Source: Phlebopus portentosus
Lineage: Eukaryota > Basidiomycota > Agaricomycetes > Boletales > Boletinellaceae
NCBI GenBank assembly: GCA_037892935.1
Contig: JAYXKI010000004.1
Location: forward strand, 2,575,769 to 2,639,768
Length of the DNA stretch: 64,000 bases
Direction: 5' to 3'
This document shows, one piece after another, positions 1 to 9,105 of the stretch. The notes beneath the pieces were generated by a model, which was not told the origin of the DNA, did no database searches, and worked only from the letters and a program-made list of their open reading frames with translations. The stretch's first letter is position 1. Each line of letters starts with the position of its first letter. Position numbers and translations under genes: made by a program.

Positions 1-126
1 CGGTCACGTGACACTTGCTCAATAACTCAAAGCCTCGCTGAGTGTCGGCTTCCAACTTACAAGGTACGTCCCAGTACGCTTGGAATAGTTTAACGACTTG
101 TTCAGGTCAAATATGCTTAGGCCTTC

Positions 127-1539
127 CTAAGCCTCGCTGTACTCGCTATCCGAGGAGTCAGCCCAAAACCAATCCTTGTATGAAGGATCCCCTTTTTCTT
201 CTGGCAGATCCCATCTGCGAACTGGCAGCGCTTTGTTTCGAGTGAATGGCCTTTTTGCGGCTCTCCAATGACGCTTGTGCCATTCCGGATAACCGAAATC
301 TCGCTGCTTGATACCTGTCTTGCTCTGGTATCTCCTTCTCTTGATTACCCTCTGAGCTACAGACTCTCCTAGTGCCGTCCTCAGGAACTCATCATCTTCT
401 TTCTTGATGTCGATTACTCTCTGCGTAGAGTCTATAATATCCGCGATCTTCTTTCTAGAGGGAAGATCTATCGTGTCCGGCCAACGATTCCTCTCGTGAT
501 ACTCTCGCAATTTCTCTGGGGCATTGCGTAGCCCTTCCACAGGTTCCCAGGTATTCTCTTCCTCCGGGTAGCCGAGCCATTTAACCTGATACTCCCATTT
601 TCCGTGCCTTTTCCTCATGTCCCGGATCGCTTCAACCTCGTATTCGGTTTCTCCAGCGATAACTTCTGGTGGTGGTCTTGTTCTCTGTGCCGGATCTTTT
701 CTTTCTCGATAGGGAATTAATAGTCCTGCATAGAACACCGGGTGGATCCTCAACTCTTTTGGGAGATCCAATTCGTAGTTGACTAGCCCATGCTTTGCGA
801 TAACTTGATAAGGTCCCAGGTTTCTATCCCCTAGCTTCCTCGTGGGAACTAGCAAGGTTAGATTCCGACCATCTAACATAACTTTATCGCCAACTTCGAA
901 TGACGGCATCGGGCCTCGGTGTCTGTCCGCGAATCTCTTCATCGCGTCTCGTGCCTTCTCCAGCGCCTTTGTTGCTTCTTCCTGATTCTTCTTTCGCATA
1001 GCCACATAGTCCTGTGTTCCTCGGATTGGAAGCTTGAATCCTAATTCCGGCTGAAATCCATACACCAATTCAAATGGTGTCTTGCCTGTACTAGAGTGAG
1101 AGCGACTATTATAGGCGAATTCTGCCATAGGTAGATGTTCGTCCCAATCGTCTTGCTGCAAGCTGGAATAGCAACGTAGCAGCTGTTCCATTTCTTGATT
1201 TACTCGCTCTGTTTGACCATCTGTTTGTGGATGATATGCCGTGCTAAGCTTCGTTTCAATCCCGAGGGCCTGGTTCACCTGTTCTGTAAACCGGCTAGCG
1301 AATTGAGGTCCCCTGTCGCTGATTACTGTCTTCGGAGTTCCGACCTTGCTGTAGACATAATTGATCATCAAGTCCGCAGTGGTCTTCGAGTTTGCATTTA
1401 CTGTAGTAGGTATAAAAGTTCCCATTTTAGAGAACCTGTCTACCACCACTAGTATTGCATTGTTTCCTTTGCTCGTCGTTGGAAGTCCGGTGACATAGTC
1501 CATGGTAATCTCGTCGTAGGGCTTTGTCGCTATCTGCAA
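127..1539 (-). CDS. Gypsy-A integrase core plus chromodomain (C-terminal part of pol)
   Basis: Inserts element cDNA into the genome. The DDE core is visible: first Asp in MDYVTGLP (about residue 14), second in ISDRGPQF (about 75), Glu in TERVNQEMEQ (about 110). A GPY-like segment (NLGPYQVIAKHG, about 238) is followed by a chromodomain (YEVEAIRDMRKR...YQVKWLGYPEEENTWEP, about 298-345), which in chromoviruses targets integration to modified chromatin. The first listed codon is TTG, not a real start: the frame is the same as the preceding protease-RT frame (both multiples of 3) and continues through a single TGA at 1572-1570. It should therefore be read as the C-terminal third of one pol polyprotein. 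The tail after the chromodomain is basic and rich in R/K/W. Confidence 0.9.
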   Translation of the reverse strand: MQIATKPYDEITMDYVTGLPTTSKGNNAILVVVDRFSKMGTFIPTTVNANSKTTADLMINYVYSKVGTPKTVISDRGPQFASRFTEQVNQALGIETKLSTAYHPQTDGQTERVNQEMEQLLRCYSSLQQDDWDEHLPMAEFAYNSRSHSSTGKTPFELVYGFQPELGFKLPIRGTQDYVAMRKKNQEEATKALEKARDAMKRFADRHRGPMPSFEVGDKVMLDGRNLTLLVPTRKLGDRNLGPYQVIAKHGLVNYELDLPKELRIHPVFYAGLLIPYRERKDPAQRTRPPPEVIAGETEYEVEAIRDMRKRHGKWEYQVKWLGYPEEENTWEPVEGLRNAPEKLREYHERNRWPDTIDLPSRKKIADIIDSTQRVIDIKKEDDEFLRTALGESVAQRVIKRRRYQSKTGIKQRDFGYPEWHKRHWRAAKRPFTRNKALPVRRWDLPEEKGDPSYKDWFWADSSDSEYSEA

Positions 1540-1569
1540 TGGTTGTAGCGGTGGTTGCGTCTTTCCTCG

Positions 1570-1572
1570 TCA
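1570..1572 (-). other. In-frame TGA interrupting Gypsy-A pol
   Basis: On the minus strand the zinc-finger end (CDVCQRTKA) is followed by TGA, and the same frame then continues with the normal linker and integrase core. CGA to TGA by one C-to-T change would explain it. This is a nonsense mutation in this copy or, less likely, a readthrough codon. Confidence 0.8.
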
Positions 1573-4500
1573 CGCTTTCGTCCTTTGGCACACGTCGCAT
1601 GTGCGCACATATTCTTCGACCCATTCCCTCATCTTCGGCCACCAAACTCTTCTTTCCAGTTTGTCTATAGTCTTCTGTAACCCCGGGTGTCCTGACGCCG
1701 GTGCGTCATGGCACTGTCGTACAATTTCCTTCTTAACTTCTTCATCTGGTGGGATAACCAATTTATCATCCTTCCACCAATATCCTTCTTCGAACGTTCC
1801 GTTTGTTGGCTCTTTGGATCGTTCATAGGCGTCTCGAATCTTCTCTCCCAGTTCAGGACCCCCTGTAAGCTCAAATACCCGTACTGTGCGCATGGGCAAG
1901 TCCGATGTTCTGAACAATTGCGGAGGAAGTAGGACTTGTTCTGGCTGGTCCTCTTGGCCCTGTTCATAGTCTGGCCTCCTTGATAATGCGTCCGCTCGTG
2001 AATTCTTGGTTCCAGGTCGATACTCGATTCGAAATCGAAATCTGCTGAGAAATGTCGCCCATCTTGCTTGGCGGCCACTTAGCTTCCTAGCTCCCATAAA
2101 ATATCGAAGGTTAGCTTGATCGCTGACCACTCGAATCTCATGTTTAGCTCCTTCCAAGTGGTGCCTCCAGTTGCTCAAGGCTTTGACAATTGCTAGTAAT
2201 TCTTTGTCCATTACTGGATAGTTATTCTCGGCGTCTCGATAGGTGTTTGACCAATATCCAATGGGGTGCAAAATTTCATCGTCCCCAAGCTGCGAGAGCA
2301 CGGCTCCCATCGCAAAGTTTGACGCGTCGGTTTCCAGCACAAATTGCTTCTCATGATCCGGTCGTACTAGCATTGGTGCAGTGGTAAAAGCTTCTTTAAG
2401 TTTCCTAAAGCTCTCTTGTTGTCGTTCTCCCCAGGTAAACGTCTTCTTGCCGGACATAAGTTCCGTTAGTGGCCTAGCGATCTTGGCGAAACCTTCAATA
2501 AATTTTCGGTAGAAGTTTGCAAAACCGATAAACTTTCGAATGTCTCGCTTGCTTGACAAATCTGGCCATTCTTGAACTGCCTTTACCTTGTAGGGATCCA
2601 TCTGCATGCCCGACTGGTTAACCACAAATCCTAAATAATCGAGTTCCTTCTTTCCGAAGTAGCACTTCTCTGGTTTGCAGAAGAAGTCTGCTTCCCTCAA
2701 CCTGCGCAATACCTCTGCTAACAGGTCCCAATGTTCCTGTTCCGTTTCCGCATAGACTATAATGTCGTCCAAATAAATGAGTATGCCCTGCCCAATCATG
2801 TCCTGAAAGAGCTCGTTCATTGCACGTTGGAATACCGCAGGTGCATTCATTAATCCAAACTGCATTACCATCGGCTGGTATACTCCCATATGAGTCCTGA
2901 AGGCGGCATACTTCTCATGCCCAGGGTGTATTCTGATGTTGTTATACCCGCTTCGCAAATCCAGTGTAGAGAACCATTTGGCATGTGCAAGGTCGTCCGG
3001 GAGCATATGTAATAGAGGCATCGGTTGGTGGTCTGGAATGACCACCGCATTCAGTCCTCTATAGTCGATAACAATCCTATACTCCGGCTTGCCATCCTTC
3101 CCTATTGTCTTCTTGGCTATGACAAATACTGGTGCGCAAGTGTTCGCCTTTTCTTCAGCTGGTACTCGGTTTCCTACAACACGAATCCATCCCTTCTTCA
3201 GGTCCTCGCGAATCCATTCTTCTACCGCTCGCTTTTCAGCAGGAGCGAGTGGATATACCGGTCCAGGTTTCGGGAGCTCTGCTCCTGGTAGGAGCTCGAT
3301 CTTCATGTCCCATTGTCCCGACTTAGGTAGCCGCCTAGCAGCATCCTTGTCGAACCTATCCCTGAACTCCCATATTTGTTTTGGAAGAATGTCTTCGAGA
3401 GATTTGTCGCCAGCAGAGCCTGCCATCCTTTCATCGAGTGCTTTCTCTTGTGCATATTTTTGAGCTATGCTGTTGTATTTGAGAAGGCGTTCTCTCCGTG
3501 ATGCGACTTGTCGATGCTCTAGGCGGCGGATCCAGTGAGGAGGTTTGGGTGGCTCTCCTCTTCGAGAGGCGTCCTCTGCTTCCCCTAAGGTAGCAGGCTT
3601 GTGCGATCCTAGGATACCCTTGAACTCCGTCTCAGATCCAGCTCTTCTCTCTAGCACTTTTCTTTCCACTTTGGGCGGCTGCATGACCGAGTCAACAGGT
3701 GTGCGCCATCGGCGCCTCTTCTGCCCCTGCGAGAGCTCCTGCTCCATCACGGCATAATTCGAAATGAACCTGTTACCTTTACCGTTTGTTTTCCCTGTCG
3801 GAGCAGGGCCCTGCATTTGGTTCTTAAACCGTGGTCTTCGCGGGCGCACTTGAGCTCCCGAAGCTAGCCTACTTGATGGTTGCGGCGTACTAACTTCGGC
3901 CCTGTGCCAATTGAGTGGGACTACCCTCCCTTTGGGGTGGACCACTTTCCTAGACACTAGCCTACCCTTGAACGGCGTCTCATGTCTAGTCACTCCTCGG
4001 TTTCTCGTAGGAGGAGTTCTCGCTAGGTGGCCGAACCTAGTACGCTTCGTGGCCTTAGTTCCACGGCGCTCCCGACCCGAAGTACTCCTGCTTGTACCTC
4101 TGCTTCGTGTGGTGAAGCTTACCGACTGCTTTTGCACTGCCAGGGTTGAGTCATTGTGGCCCTCGTGCACGGATGGAGGAGTCCACTCCACCCTTATACT
4201 CCTCATGACAGGGTTTGAATCCGTACCACTTCCTCCGCTCTTCTGTCGACGCATCTTGAGAGGATCAGGTGCGTAGTGTCCGGGCTTTCCTCCTTTAGGT
4301 GGTACACTAGGCTTCTTCCTTCTATTCGTATCAGATCCTTCTGCGTCGATTGTCATTTGTGCCTGTATTTCTTCCCGCACTCTTGCTTGGTCTTCAGATG
4401 TTGTTGGTGAGGTCGTTGTTCCCAGGCCTCCCTGAATCGCTATCAGCTGAAGACGCGCCATATACATGCCGCCATATTCATCGAGGAGTTCATCATGTTT

Positions 4501-5418
4501 GGCACCCTTGTCCATTTCTCTGACCATGGTGCGGTATACTGCACCATCTGCATCCTCGAGACTGTTAAAGTTGTGCCAGTTTTGATCGTCCTTCGTTATT
4601 CGGCACTTATCCCCGAACCAAAAGAATTTCCATCTTCCTTCTTGCTTAGCGAAGGAGAGTTCTGGCGGCTTGTGCATGACTTCTTCGAACGTGACAAGCG
4701 GTGCTGCTGATTCCTTTTCTTTTCCTTTGTCTGGTGGTACGATCGTAGGTTCTTCTTCTATGTCTTCCTTCTCAGTTTCTTGTCCTGTTTCGATGTCGCT
4801 GTGGTAATAGACCCTAGTTTCCCAAGCTTCTTCCTTTTCATCATCGGCATCCCATTCGGGTGGAATGTAGTCTGGAATTCTTCGCCATCTTCTGCGTTTC
4901 CGGAGCTTCCTTGGGGCTAGGATTAGCTGTATGGAACGCAATCGTGCCGTTCCATTAAATGCAATTTCCTTCCCGCCTTTGCGAAGAATCCCCTTTGTCC
5001 AGTCGATGGTTGGCTTATGCCGTTCAAGCCAATCATTTCCTATGAGAAACTTGTCTTCGTGTGTATCCACCACTGCGATGTCCATTAAACCTCTTGTAAT
5101 CCCTGTGTCCACTATTGCTCTGACGTTCCGAGTCCATCCACCATGATTAATCGATCCATCGGCGTTCCGAATGGTATAATTACCTTCTGCAGGCACTGTT
5201 CTCAGCCCTAGGCTCTGTACAACCATGGGGCTAATAGTAGTGATCGCAGATCCGGAGTCAATCATAGCCGAGAGATTAACCTTTTTCTGTCCCTGAATGA
5301 CGTCAATGGGTATAGTGGGATGGTTGGAGTTTGGTCTAGCAATAGTCCATCGGCGCTTTATCTCTTGTGTGTCCTTCGAGCCCTCGCCAGTGTCCGATGT
5401 TGACTGGCGGCCCTTCAA
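1570..5418 (-). CDS. Gypsy-A pol: protease, reverse transcriptase, RNase H, integrase zinc finger
   Basis: 1282-codon open frame. An aspartic protease lies at about residues 40-150 (AMIDSGSAITTISP, the D-S-G triad). A long low-complexity basic/acidic linker follows (about 160-650), which is unusually long for a chromovirus. The reverse transcriptase is at about 690-950 with YLDDIIVY near 883. RNase H starts near 1020 (LETDASNFAMGAVL). An H2C2 zinc finger (SGHPGLQKT...CDVCQRTK) ends the frame. The first codon is TTG; the frame is entered from the upstream CCHC frame by a -1 shift. The upstream frame stops at TGA 5417-5415 right after a run of five T, overlapping this frame, so a -1 slip on the T run would connect them. 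No canonical heptamer is seen there. Frame and domains are certain; the frameshift mechanism is inference. Confidence 0.9.
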   Translation of the reverse strand: MKGRQSTSDTGEGSKDTQEIKRRWTIARPNSNHPTIPIDVIQGQKKVNLSAMIDSGSAITTISPMVVQSLGLRTVPAEGNYTIRNADGSINHGGWTRNVRAIVDTGITRGLMDIAVVDTHEDKFLIGNDWLERHKPTIDWTKGILRKGGKEIAFNGTARLRSIQLILAPRKLRKRRRWRRIPDYIPPEWDADDEKEEAWETRVYYHSDIETGQETEKEDIEEEPTIVPPDKGKEKESAAPLVTFEEVMHKPPELSFAKQEGRWKFFWFGDKCRITKDDQNWHNFNSLEDADGAVYRTMVREMDKGAKHDELLDEYGGMYMARLQLIAIQGGLGTTTSPTTSEDQARVREEIQAQMTIDAEGSDTNRRKKPSVPPKGGKPGHYAPDPLKMRRQKSGGSGTDSNPVMRSIRVEWTPPSVHEGHNDSTLAVQKQSVSFTTRSRGTSRSTSGRERRGTKATKRTRFGHLARTPPTRNRGVTRHETPFKGRLVSRKVVHPKGRVVPLNWHRAEVSTPQPSSRLASGAQVRPRRPRFKNQMQGPAPTGKTNGKGNRFISNYAVMEQELSQGQKRRRWRTPVDSVMQPPKVERKVLERRAGSETEFKGILGSHKPATLGEAEDASRRGEPPKPPHWIRRLEHRQVASRRERLLKYNSIAQKYAQEKALDERMAGSAGDKSLEDILPKQIWEFRDRFDKDAARRLPKSGQWDMKIELLPGAELPKPGPVYPLAPAEKRAVEEWIREDLKKGWIRVVGNRVPAEEKANTCAPVFVIAKKTIGKDGKPEYRIVIDYRGLNAVVIPDHQPMPLLHMLPDDLAHAKWFSTLDLRSGYNNIRIHPGHEKYAAFRTHMGVYQPMVMQFGLMNAPAVFQRAMNELFQDMIGQGILIYLDDIIVYAETEQEHWDLLAEVLRRLREADFFCKPEKCYFGKKELDYLGFVVNQSGMQMDPYKVKAVQEWPDLSSKRDIRKFIGFANFYRKFIEGFAKIARPLTELMSGKKTFTWGERQQESFRKLKEAFTTAPMLVRPDHEKQFVLETDASNFAMGAVLSQLGDDEILHPIGYWSNTYRDAENNYPVMDKELLAIVKALSNWRHHLEGAKHEIRVVSDQANLRYFMGARKLSGRQARWATFLSRFRFRIEYRPGTKNSRADALSRRPDYEQGQEDQPEQVLLPPQLFRTSDLPMRTVRVFELTGGPELGEKIRDAYERSKEPTNGTFEEGYWWKDDKLVIPPDEEVKKEIVRQCHDAPASGHPGLQKTIDKLERRVWWPKMREWVEEYVRTCDVCQRTKA

Positions 5419-5708
5419 AAATCCTCCTCGGAATCCTCCTCGAGGGCATACAAAGCCCGTTCCTTACGCCTTGGTAACTTCGTTTTCTTGTCCAGTAGTT
5501 CCTCCATTTCAGAATCGCTGCTAATCCCAACTTCCCGGCGTTTTAGGAAGCGGCCAGTCTTGCCAGATCGTCTCTTCTGCACCCGTCTCTTGTAGTTGGT
5601 TCGGTGTCCACGGCTTCCCTGTGTGTCTCGCCCTACATTGTTGCAGTCCCGTGCGAAGTGACCTGTCTTGCCGCATGCCCAGCATATCCCGGCATCTCCT
5701 CGGGACCC
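5415..5708 (-). CDS. Gypsy-A gag C-terminal piece with CCHC zinc knuckle
   Basis: A short open frame without its own ATG, in the third minus-strand frame. It encodes CWACGKTGHFARDC (Cys at 5684-5682), the CX2CX4HX4C nucleic-acid-binding knuckle of Gag, then a basic stretch, and ends at TGA 5417-5415. It lies -1 relative to the main gag frame. The shift must occur between about 5709 and 5685, because a TAG closes this frame at 5711-5709. Either a 1-bp deletion in this copy or a recoding event is needed to place the knuckle on Gag. Confidence 0.7.
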   Translation of the reverse strand, partial: GSRGDAGICWACGKTGHFARDCNNVGRDTQGSRGHRTNYKRRVQKRRSGKTGRFLKRREVGISSDSEMEELLDKKTKLPRRKERALYALEEDSEEDF

Positions 5709-6436
5709 CTAGTAAAGCGCCTAGACATGTCGATGTCCATAGGCTCACCCAGAAACTCAGCTGGACGGCGAGCTTCTGGGGGCACTGGCGTGTACGATAC
5801 TGCCTGCCCATCTTTAAACATAGGGGTGTACTTCCTATTGCTGCCTATCACCTTGGCAGCCATCAGACTGGCCTCCAGATTACTAGCGTTCTCCTTCCAT
5901 TGGTTCAGGTCCCATTCTGGGTGGTCTGTATTCGTAAGCAGGGCCTTTAGGATCGTTTGATTGAGTCCTCTCTTGTACTCGTAAATCAGTGCCTGATGGT
6001 CGTAGTGCTTTGGCAGCCTCATCCTAATGTCGTCAAAGGCCCTGTTATACTGCTTCACCCGCGCCCGTTCCTGATAAATCGTCCTAATATTCCGCTCGGC
6101 TTCTTCTTGAAGTCCAAAAATGCCATTATGGTTGAGCGCTAATTCGTTCCATAGATCGTCCTCGGTGTCCCATCCACCCTTCTTGTCTACAACAAGCTTG
6201 CCGTCCGCATCTCGCTTGTAGGTGGAGACTAATTGATTTCTGTTCACGGCCCACTTGCCATTAACCCAAGTCTGAGCTTGACCTCGCAGACATTCCAAAA
6301 TAATCTTAACCCTTTTGACTGGGTCGCTCGGATGTTTTTCATTCAACCGGCTGATCATTTGATTCTGGAAGTTCTCAAGCGACTCATAAGGGTTTCCCTT
6401 AAACAAGGGATACTTCATGATATCTTTGTTTGACAT
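5633..6436 (-). CDS. Gypsy-A Gag (capsid region)
   Basis: 267 codons starting at ATG (MSNKDIMKYPLF). The fold-typical retrotransposon gag pattern is visible: a helical capsid region including LECLRGQAQTWVNGKW and a YQERARVKQYNRAFDDI segment, then EPMDIDMSRR just upstream of the expected nucleocapsid. Gag packages element RNA into virus-like particles. The frame runs past the CCHC site in the wrong phase and stops at TAG just after it, so as written this protein lacks its zinc knuckle. Confidence 0.85.
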   Translation of the reverse strand: MSNKDIMKYPLFKGNPYESLENFQNQMISRLNEKHPSDPVKRVKIILECLRGQAQTWVNGKWAVNRNQLVSTYKRDADGKLVVDKKGGWDTEDDLWNELALNHNGIFGLQEEAERNIRTIYQERARVKQYNRAFDDIRMRLPKHYDHQALIYEYKRGLNQTILKALLTNTDHPEWDLNQWKENASNLEASLMAAKVIGSNRKYTPMFKDGQAVSYTPVPPEARRPAEFLGEPMDIDMSRRFTRGPEEMPGYAGHAARQVTSHGTATM

Positions 6437-6633
6437 AATGACCTAGACGAATTCAACCAACATTTTTATGAGTATCACCTTCATTCAGCGCATTACAATA
6501 ATACATGGTTTAGTAGCTAAGTTATCCAGCGAGTACCACCTCCGCTTTCCAACTAGCCACCTTACCCTTCCTCCCCGGTCGGTTCTTGGGCGTCTTTCTT
6601 CCTCCTGGCAAGCTCCCAGCTCTAAACCAGGGC

Positions 6634-7887
6634 CTATCTCCTTTCTTCCCGAGCTTCGTATCGTTCCTCGCCGCTTTCGTGTTCCTCGCTTTCCTCTTCT
6701 GTCTCCCATTCGTCGTTTGCATCGAAGTACTCTTGATCCTCGCTGGTTGGCTCTTCTACATTGTTACCCCGCACCCAAACTACCATCGCCATGTTTGCTA
6801 CCCCCTGCCTCAGTGGTCCCTCTCGTATGTCGAGAAAGACCGATGGTATAGGGCAGCTGTTAGGACGAATGATAGGATCATAGATATAATCAGAGTCTGG
6901 GGAGTACTCACTGACCGCCTGGAGCCTTGCTTCTCTCTCCTCAAGCTCAAGAGCACTTGGAGTAGGCGATCCTGGCGGCGAGTCCTGGTGCGGGTATTGA
7001 ATATGATTCCTTTCGACGTAGTGGCCATTCCATCCCAGCCGTTGAATCGCTCCCTCGACGAGTTCTCCCTGCTCGTTCCACATGAGCTCCCGGATTCCCG
7101 TACCATAACCCGTTTCCGCCGTGTTGTCCGCCTCCCATGCCTCCCCAGCATCGGGAGGCGGTCCCCATCCGTCGTTGGATGGCCAAGGCTGTGGTGACTC
7201 GGGAATTACCTCTCTCAGCAGTTCTTCTGCTTGCTGGTCCAGGCTTCCGGGTTGCGTTTCTGTGGAGACGTAGTCCGGGAGATCTTCTTCGACTTCGATG
7301 CTTCCTTCGACTTCCTGTTCCTCTTGGGCGAGCGCAGTAGGCGCTACCAGCCCTCCTTCCGCAACTACCTCGGCGACATAGTTCCTTCCAACTTCTACTG
7401 CCTGCTGTCGCAACTGCGACGACGGTTGTCCTGTTCGAGTGTCCGTTCCTTCAGGTTCCCTGCTCTGGCGAATGATCTCAACCATCTGATCCACAAAGCG
7501 TTCACTTGCTGGGATCAGGTGGGGCATCTGGTCGTCGTCGGAGTCCGAGCTCACGCTTTCGAAGCGGCTGGCTAGACCTAGGCCTCTACCTTGCAGCGGG
7601 GAGTCAGGGCTCAACCTCGCCCTTCCTCGCCTAGCTCGCTGCGTCAGGTAGGATTGACGAAGCCTAATCGTTTGTTGGATCCGACGAATGCCTTCCGTGA
7701 TCGAGTACTGGGCCACGAGTTCTTCCTCGGCATTGCTGATCCGGGCTCGAATAGCCTCAACCTGTTCGACCAGGTAGCTAGCCTGCGTGTGTAACTGCAG
7801 GAAGTCCGTACCAGTGAGCCGAATAATTTCTTGCTGGGAGTTGACCACTTGTTGAGCAAGGGCTGACTGACTGCCCTGAATGGCCAT
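6634..7887 (-). CDS. Gypsy-A uncharacterised acidic ORF upstream of gag
   Basis: 417 codons from ATG 7887. No family recognised. The N-terminal third is helical and Gln-rich (QSALAQQVVNSQQEII), probably coiled coil. The rest is acidic and disordered (EEQEVEGSIEVEEDLPDY; a tail of EEESEEHESGEERYE). Protein-like sequence in this frame continues upstream of the ATG to about position 8040, so the ATG may be internal. The preceding ORF (8540-7890) hands over to this frame by a -1 shift near 8045. Position between leader and gag suggests an extra structural or RNA-associated element protein. A host gene trapped by the element is the alternative. Confidence 0.55.
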   Translation of the reverse strand: MAIQGSQSALAQQVVNSQQEIIRLTGTDFLQLHTQASYLVEQVEAIRARISNAEEELVAQYSITEGIRRIQQTIRLRQSYLTQRARRGRARLSPDSPLQGRGLGLASRFESVSSDSDDDQMPHLIPASERFVDQMVEIIRQSREPEGTDTRTGQPSSQLRQQAVEVGRNYVAEVVAEGGLVAPTALAQEEQEVEGSIEVEEDLPDYVSTETQPGSLDQQAEELLREVIPESPQPWPSNDGWGPPPDAGEAWEADNTAETGYGTGIRELMWNEQGELVEGAIQRLGWNGHYVERNHIQYPHQDSPPGSPTPSALELEEREARLQAVSEYSPDSDYIYDPIIRPNSCPIPSVFLDIREGPLRQGVANMAMVVWVRGNNVEEPTSEDQEYFDANDEWETEEESEEHESGEERYEAREERR

Positions 7888-7889
7888 TG

Positions 7890-8540
7890 TTACCGCTCCC
7901 AGAATACGAGCCTGAAGAATACCGAACGCGTAGTTGATCCGTACGTCTCGCTGTTCGCCTTCTCGCCTGAGGTTGGTGATGACTGCCTCGGCGATCGCAT
8001 CCCCGACATGTCCCTGAATATGCGCCAGAAACTCCCCAGTGTCTGTCCTTCTACGGTAAGGTTCTCGGAGTATTGAGAGCCCATGTCGTAGAGTCGAGCG
8101 ACAGTAGCTGTGAGAGTTCTGAGGGACCGATCAACGCTAGTAAGTCGATTGTCGAGGTCGATGACGGCGTGTCGCAGGGCGGAGACAACTTGGTTGGGTA
8201 GCCCGTCAGTACTGACCATTCGGTCCAAGCGTCCGTGTAGACTGTCGAGTCGTTCGCTGATGCGTGCCAGAGCGGATTCCATACGTTCTCCAGGTCCGGG
8301 TTGAGGAACTGCCAGTCGTTGAGTTTGGAGTAGAAATCTCCGACCGGCACGACGGAGTGGGGAACTTCCTTCGTTGTCTTGCCGTTCCATCCACGTCCAT
8401 AGCGTTCCAAAGCCTCGAAGAAGGCTGATTCGACCTCGGAGTTGTTGAGTAATGACGTATACCATGGAAGAAAACCAGACGATGCAGAGTGTAATCCAGA
8501 GACTAGACCAACCAGCTTGCCACAGTTCCATCGGTGACAT
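7890..8540 (-). CDS. Gypsy-A ORF with possible membrane segment and coiled coil
   Basis: 216 codons. Its ATG at 8540 is the first ATG downstream of the predicted transcription start at 9321. Residues about 10-32 are hydrophobic (WSSLWITLCIVWFSSMVYVI), a possible membrane segment. Residues about 95-165 form clear heptads (ARISERLDSLHGRLD; LRTLTATVARLYD). Codon choice looks better in the overlapping frame (8973-8051) down to about 8290, and in this frame from about 8290 to 8045. The hydrophobic start may therefore be a shadow of the other frame. No homologous family recognised. Confidence 0.45.
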   Translation of the reverse strand: MSPMELWQAGWSSLWITLCIVWFSSMVYVITQQLRGRISLLRGFGTLWTWMERQDNEGSSPLRRAGRRFLLQTQRLAVPQPGPGERMESALARISERLDSLHGRLDRMVSTDGLPNQVVSALRHAVIDLDNRLTSVDRSLRTLTATVARLYDMGSQYSENLTVEGQTLGSFWRIFRDMSGMRSPRQSSPTSGEKANSETYGSTTRSVFFRLVFWER

Positions 8541-8973
8541 AGCTGTTTCGCAGTAGTATAGTTGCCTTGATAGACTTGTAGTAGGACTTGGTGGAGGAAA
8601 TGAGAATGTTCGAGTAGGGTGTATTCGAACGCTTTATATTCCTGACACAGAGCGAGTAGTTCTTCTTCAACTGGCGTCGGACCTCTGAGTGCCTCCCAAT
8701 TGAAACTGTGTCCGTTCAACAGGTTGTCCGCGTGTACAAGCAAGAACTTCCTTCCAACTCTTTCGTGTCTTTCGGCGGTGATACGAAGCTCCAGGGCGGA
8801 TAGTATAACCGACCGGTAGGGTTCTAAGATAGGGGTGTTTGAGTGCTTCTTACCTCGATAGAAGTTTATCGTGCGAAACGCCGAATTGACTTCTTCTTCG
8901 AATGTATGGAGCGCTCTAACAAAACTCCGATGGAGTGTATAAGCCTGCTTTAGCCGTTGACGATACGCTTATC
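8051..8973 (-). CDS. Gypsy-A ATG-less open frame in the leader
   Basis: An open stretch of about 307 codons after a TAA at 8976-8974, with no Met codon anywhere. It has a protein-like composition (LHTFEEEVNSAFRTINFYRG; LNDWQFLNPDLENVW) and codon use biased to C/G at third positions. It overlaps the ATG-started ORF at 8540. It probably represents the original N-terminal part of the same extra protein, joined to the next frame by a -1 shift near 8290. Translation would need non-AUG initiation or a spliced leader, or the start has been lost. No family recognised. Confidence 0.4.
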
Positions 8974-9092
8974 GGTGATCAGCTAGCTGAATTAACAGGC
9001 ACAGGAGAAACCCTCCCGGGGCAGAGCAATACTTACTGATCGATAGTGGGTATTGCACTATGAAACAGCAAGATTGATTATCCCAGGATTGG

Positions 9093-9103
9093 AGCAAAAT
9101 TAT
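9093..9103 (-). promoter_or_regulatory. Gypsy-A primer-binding site, self-priming type
   Basis: Two bases inside the LTR edge (9106). On the minus strand the 11 bases ATAATTTTGCT are exactly complementary to AGCAAAATTAT at 9321-9311, the predicted 5' end of the transcript. The match ends on both sides after exactly 11 bases. This is the arrangement known for Tf1 and related chromoviruses, where the RNA's own 5' end primes minus-strand cDNA. Confidence 0.8.
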
Positions 9104-9105
9104 AA

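Noticed and set aside
1..61. Left-edge TGTAAG-type terminus as the Gypsy-A 3' LTR
   Set aside because: No matching copy of this sequence at the 5' side and no polypurine tract next to it.
42..245. Plus-strand ORF at the left edge
   Set aside because: Antisense to the end of the integrase/chromodomain frame; no support.
6586..7197. 203-codon plus-strand ORF opposite the Gypsy-A upstream ORFs
   Set aside because: Antisense shadow of a coding minus strand; no domain, and composition mirrors the other strand.
8475..8515. Envelope-like membrane protein in Gypsy-A (hydrophobic segment after ATG 8540)
   Set aside because: Codon bias favours the overlapping frame there, so the hydrophobic run is probably a shadow; no signal peptide plus fusion/anchor arrangement is present.
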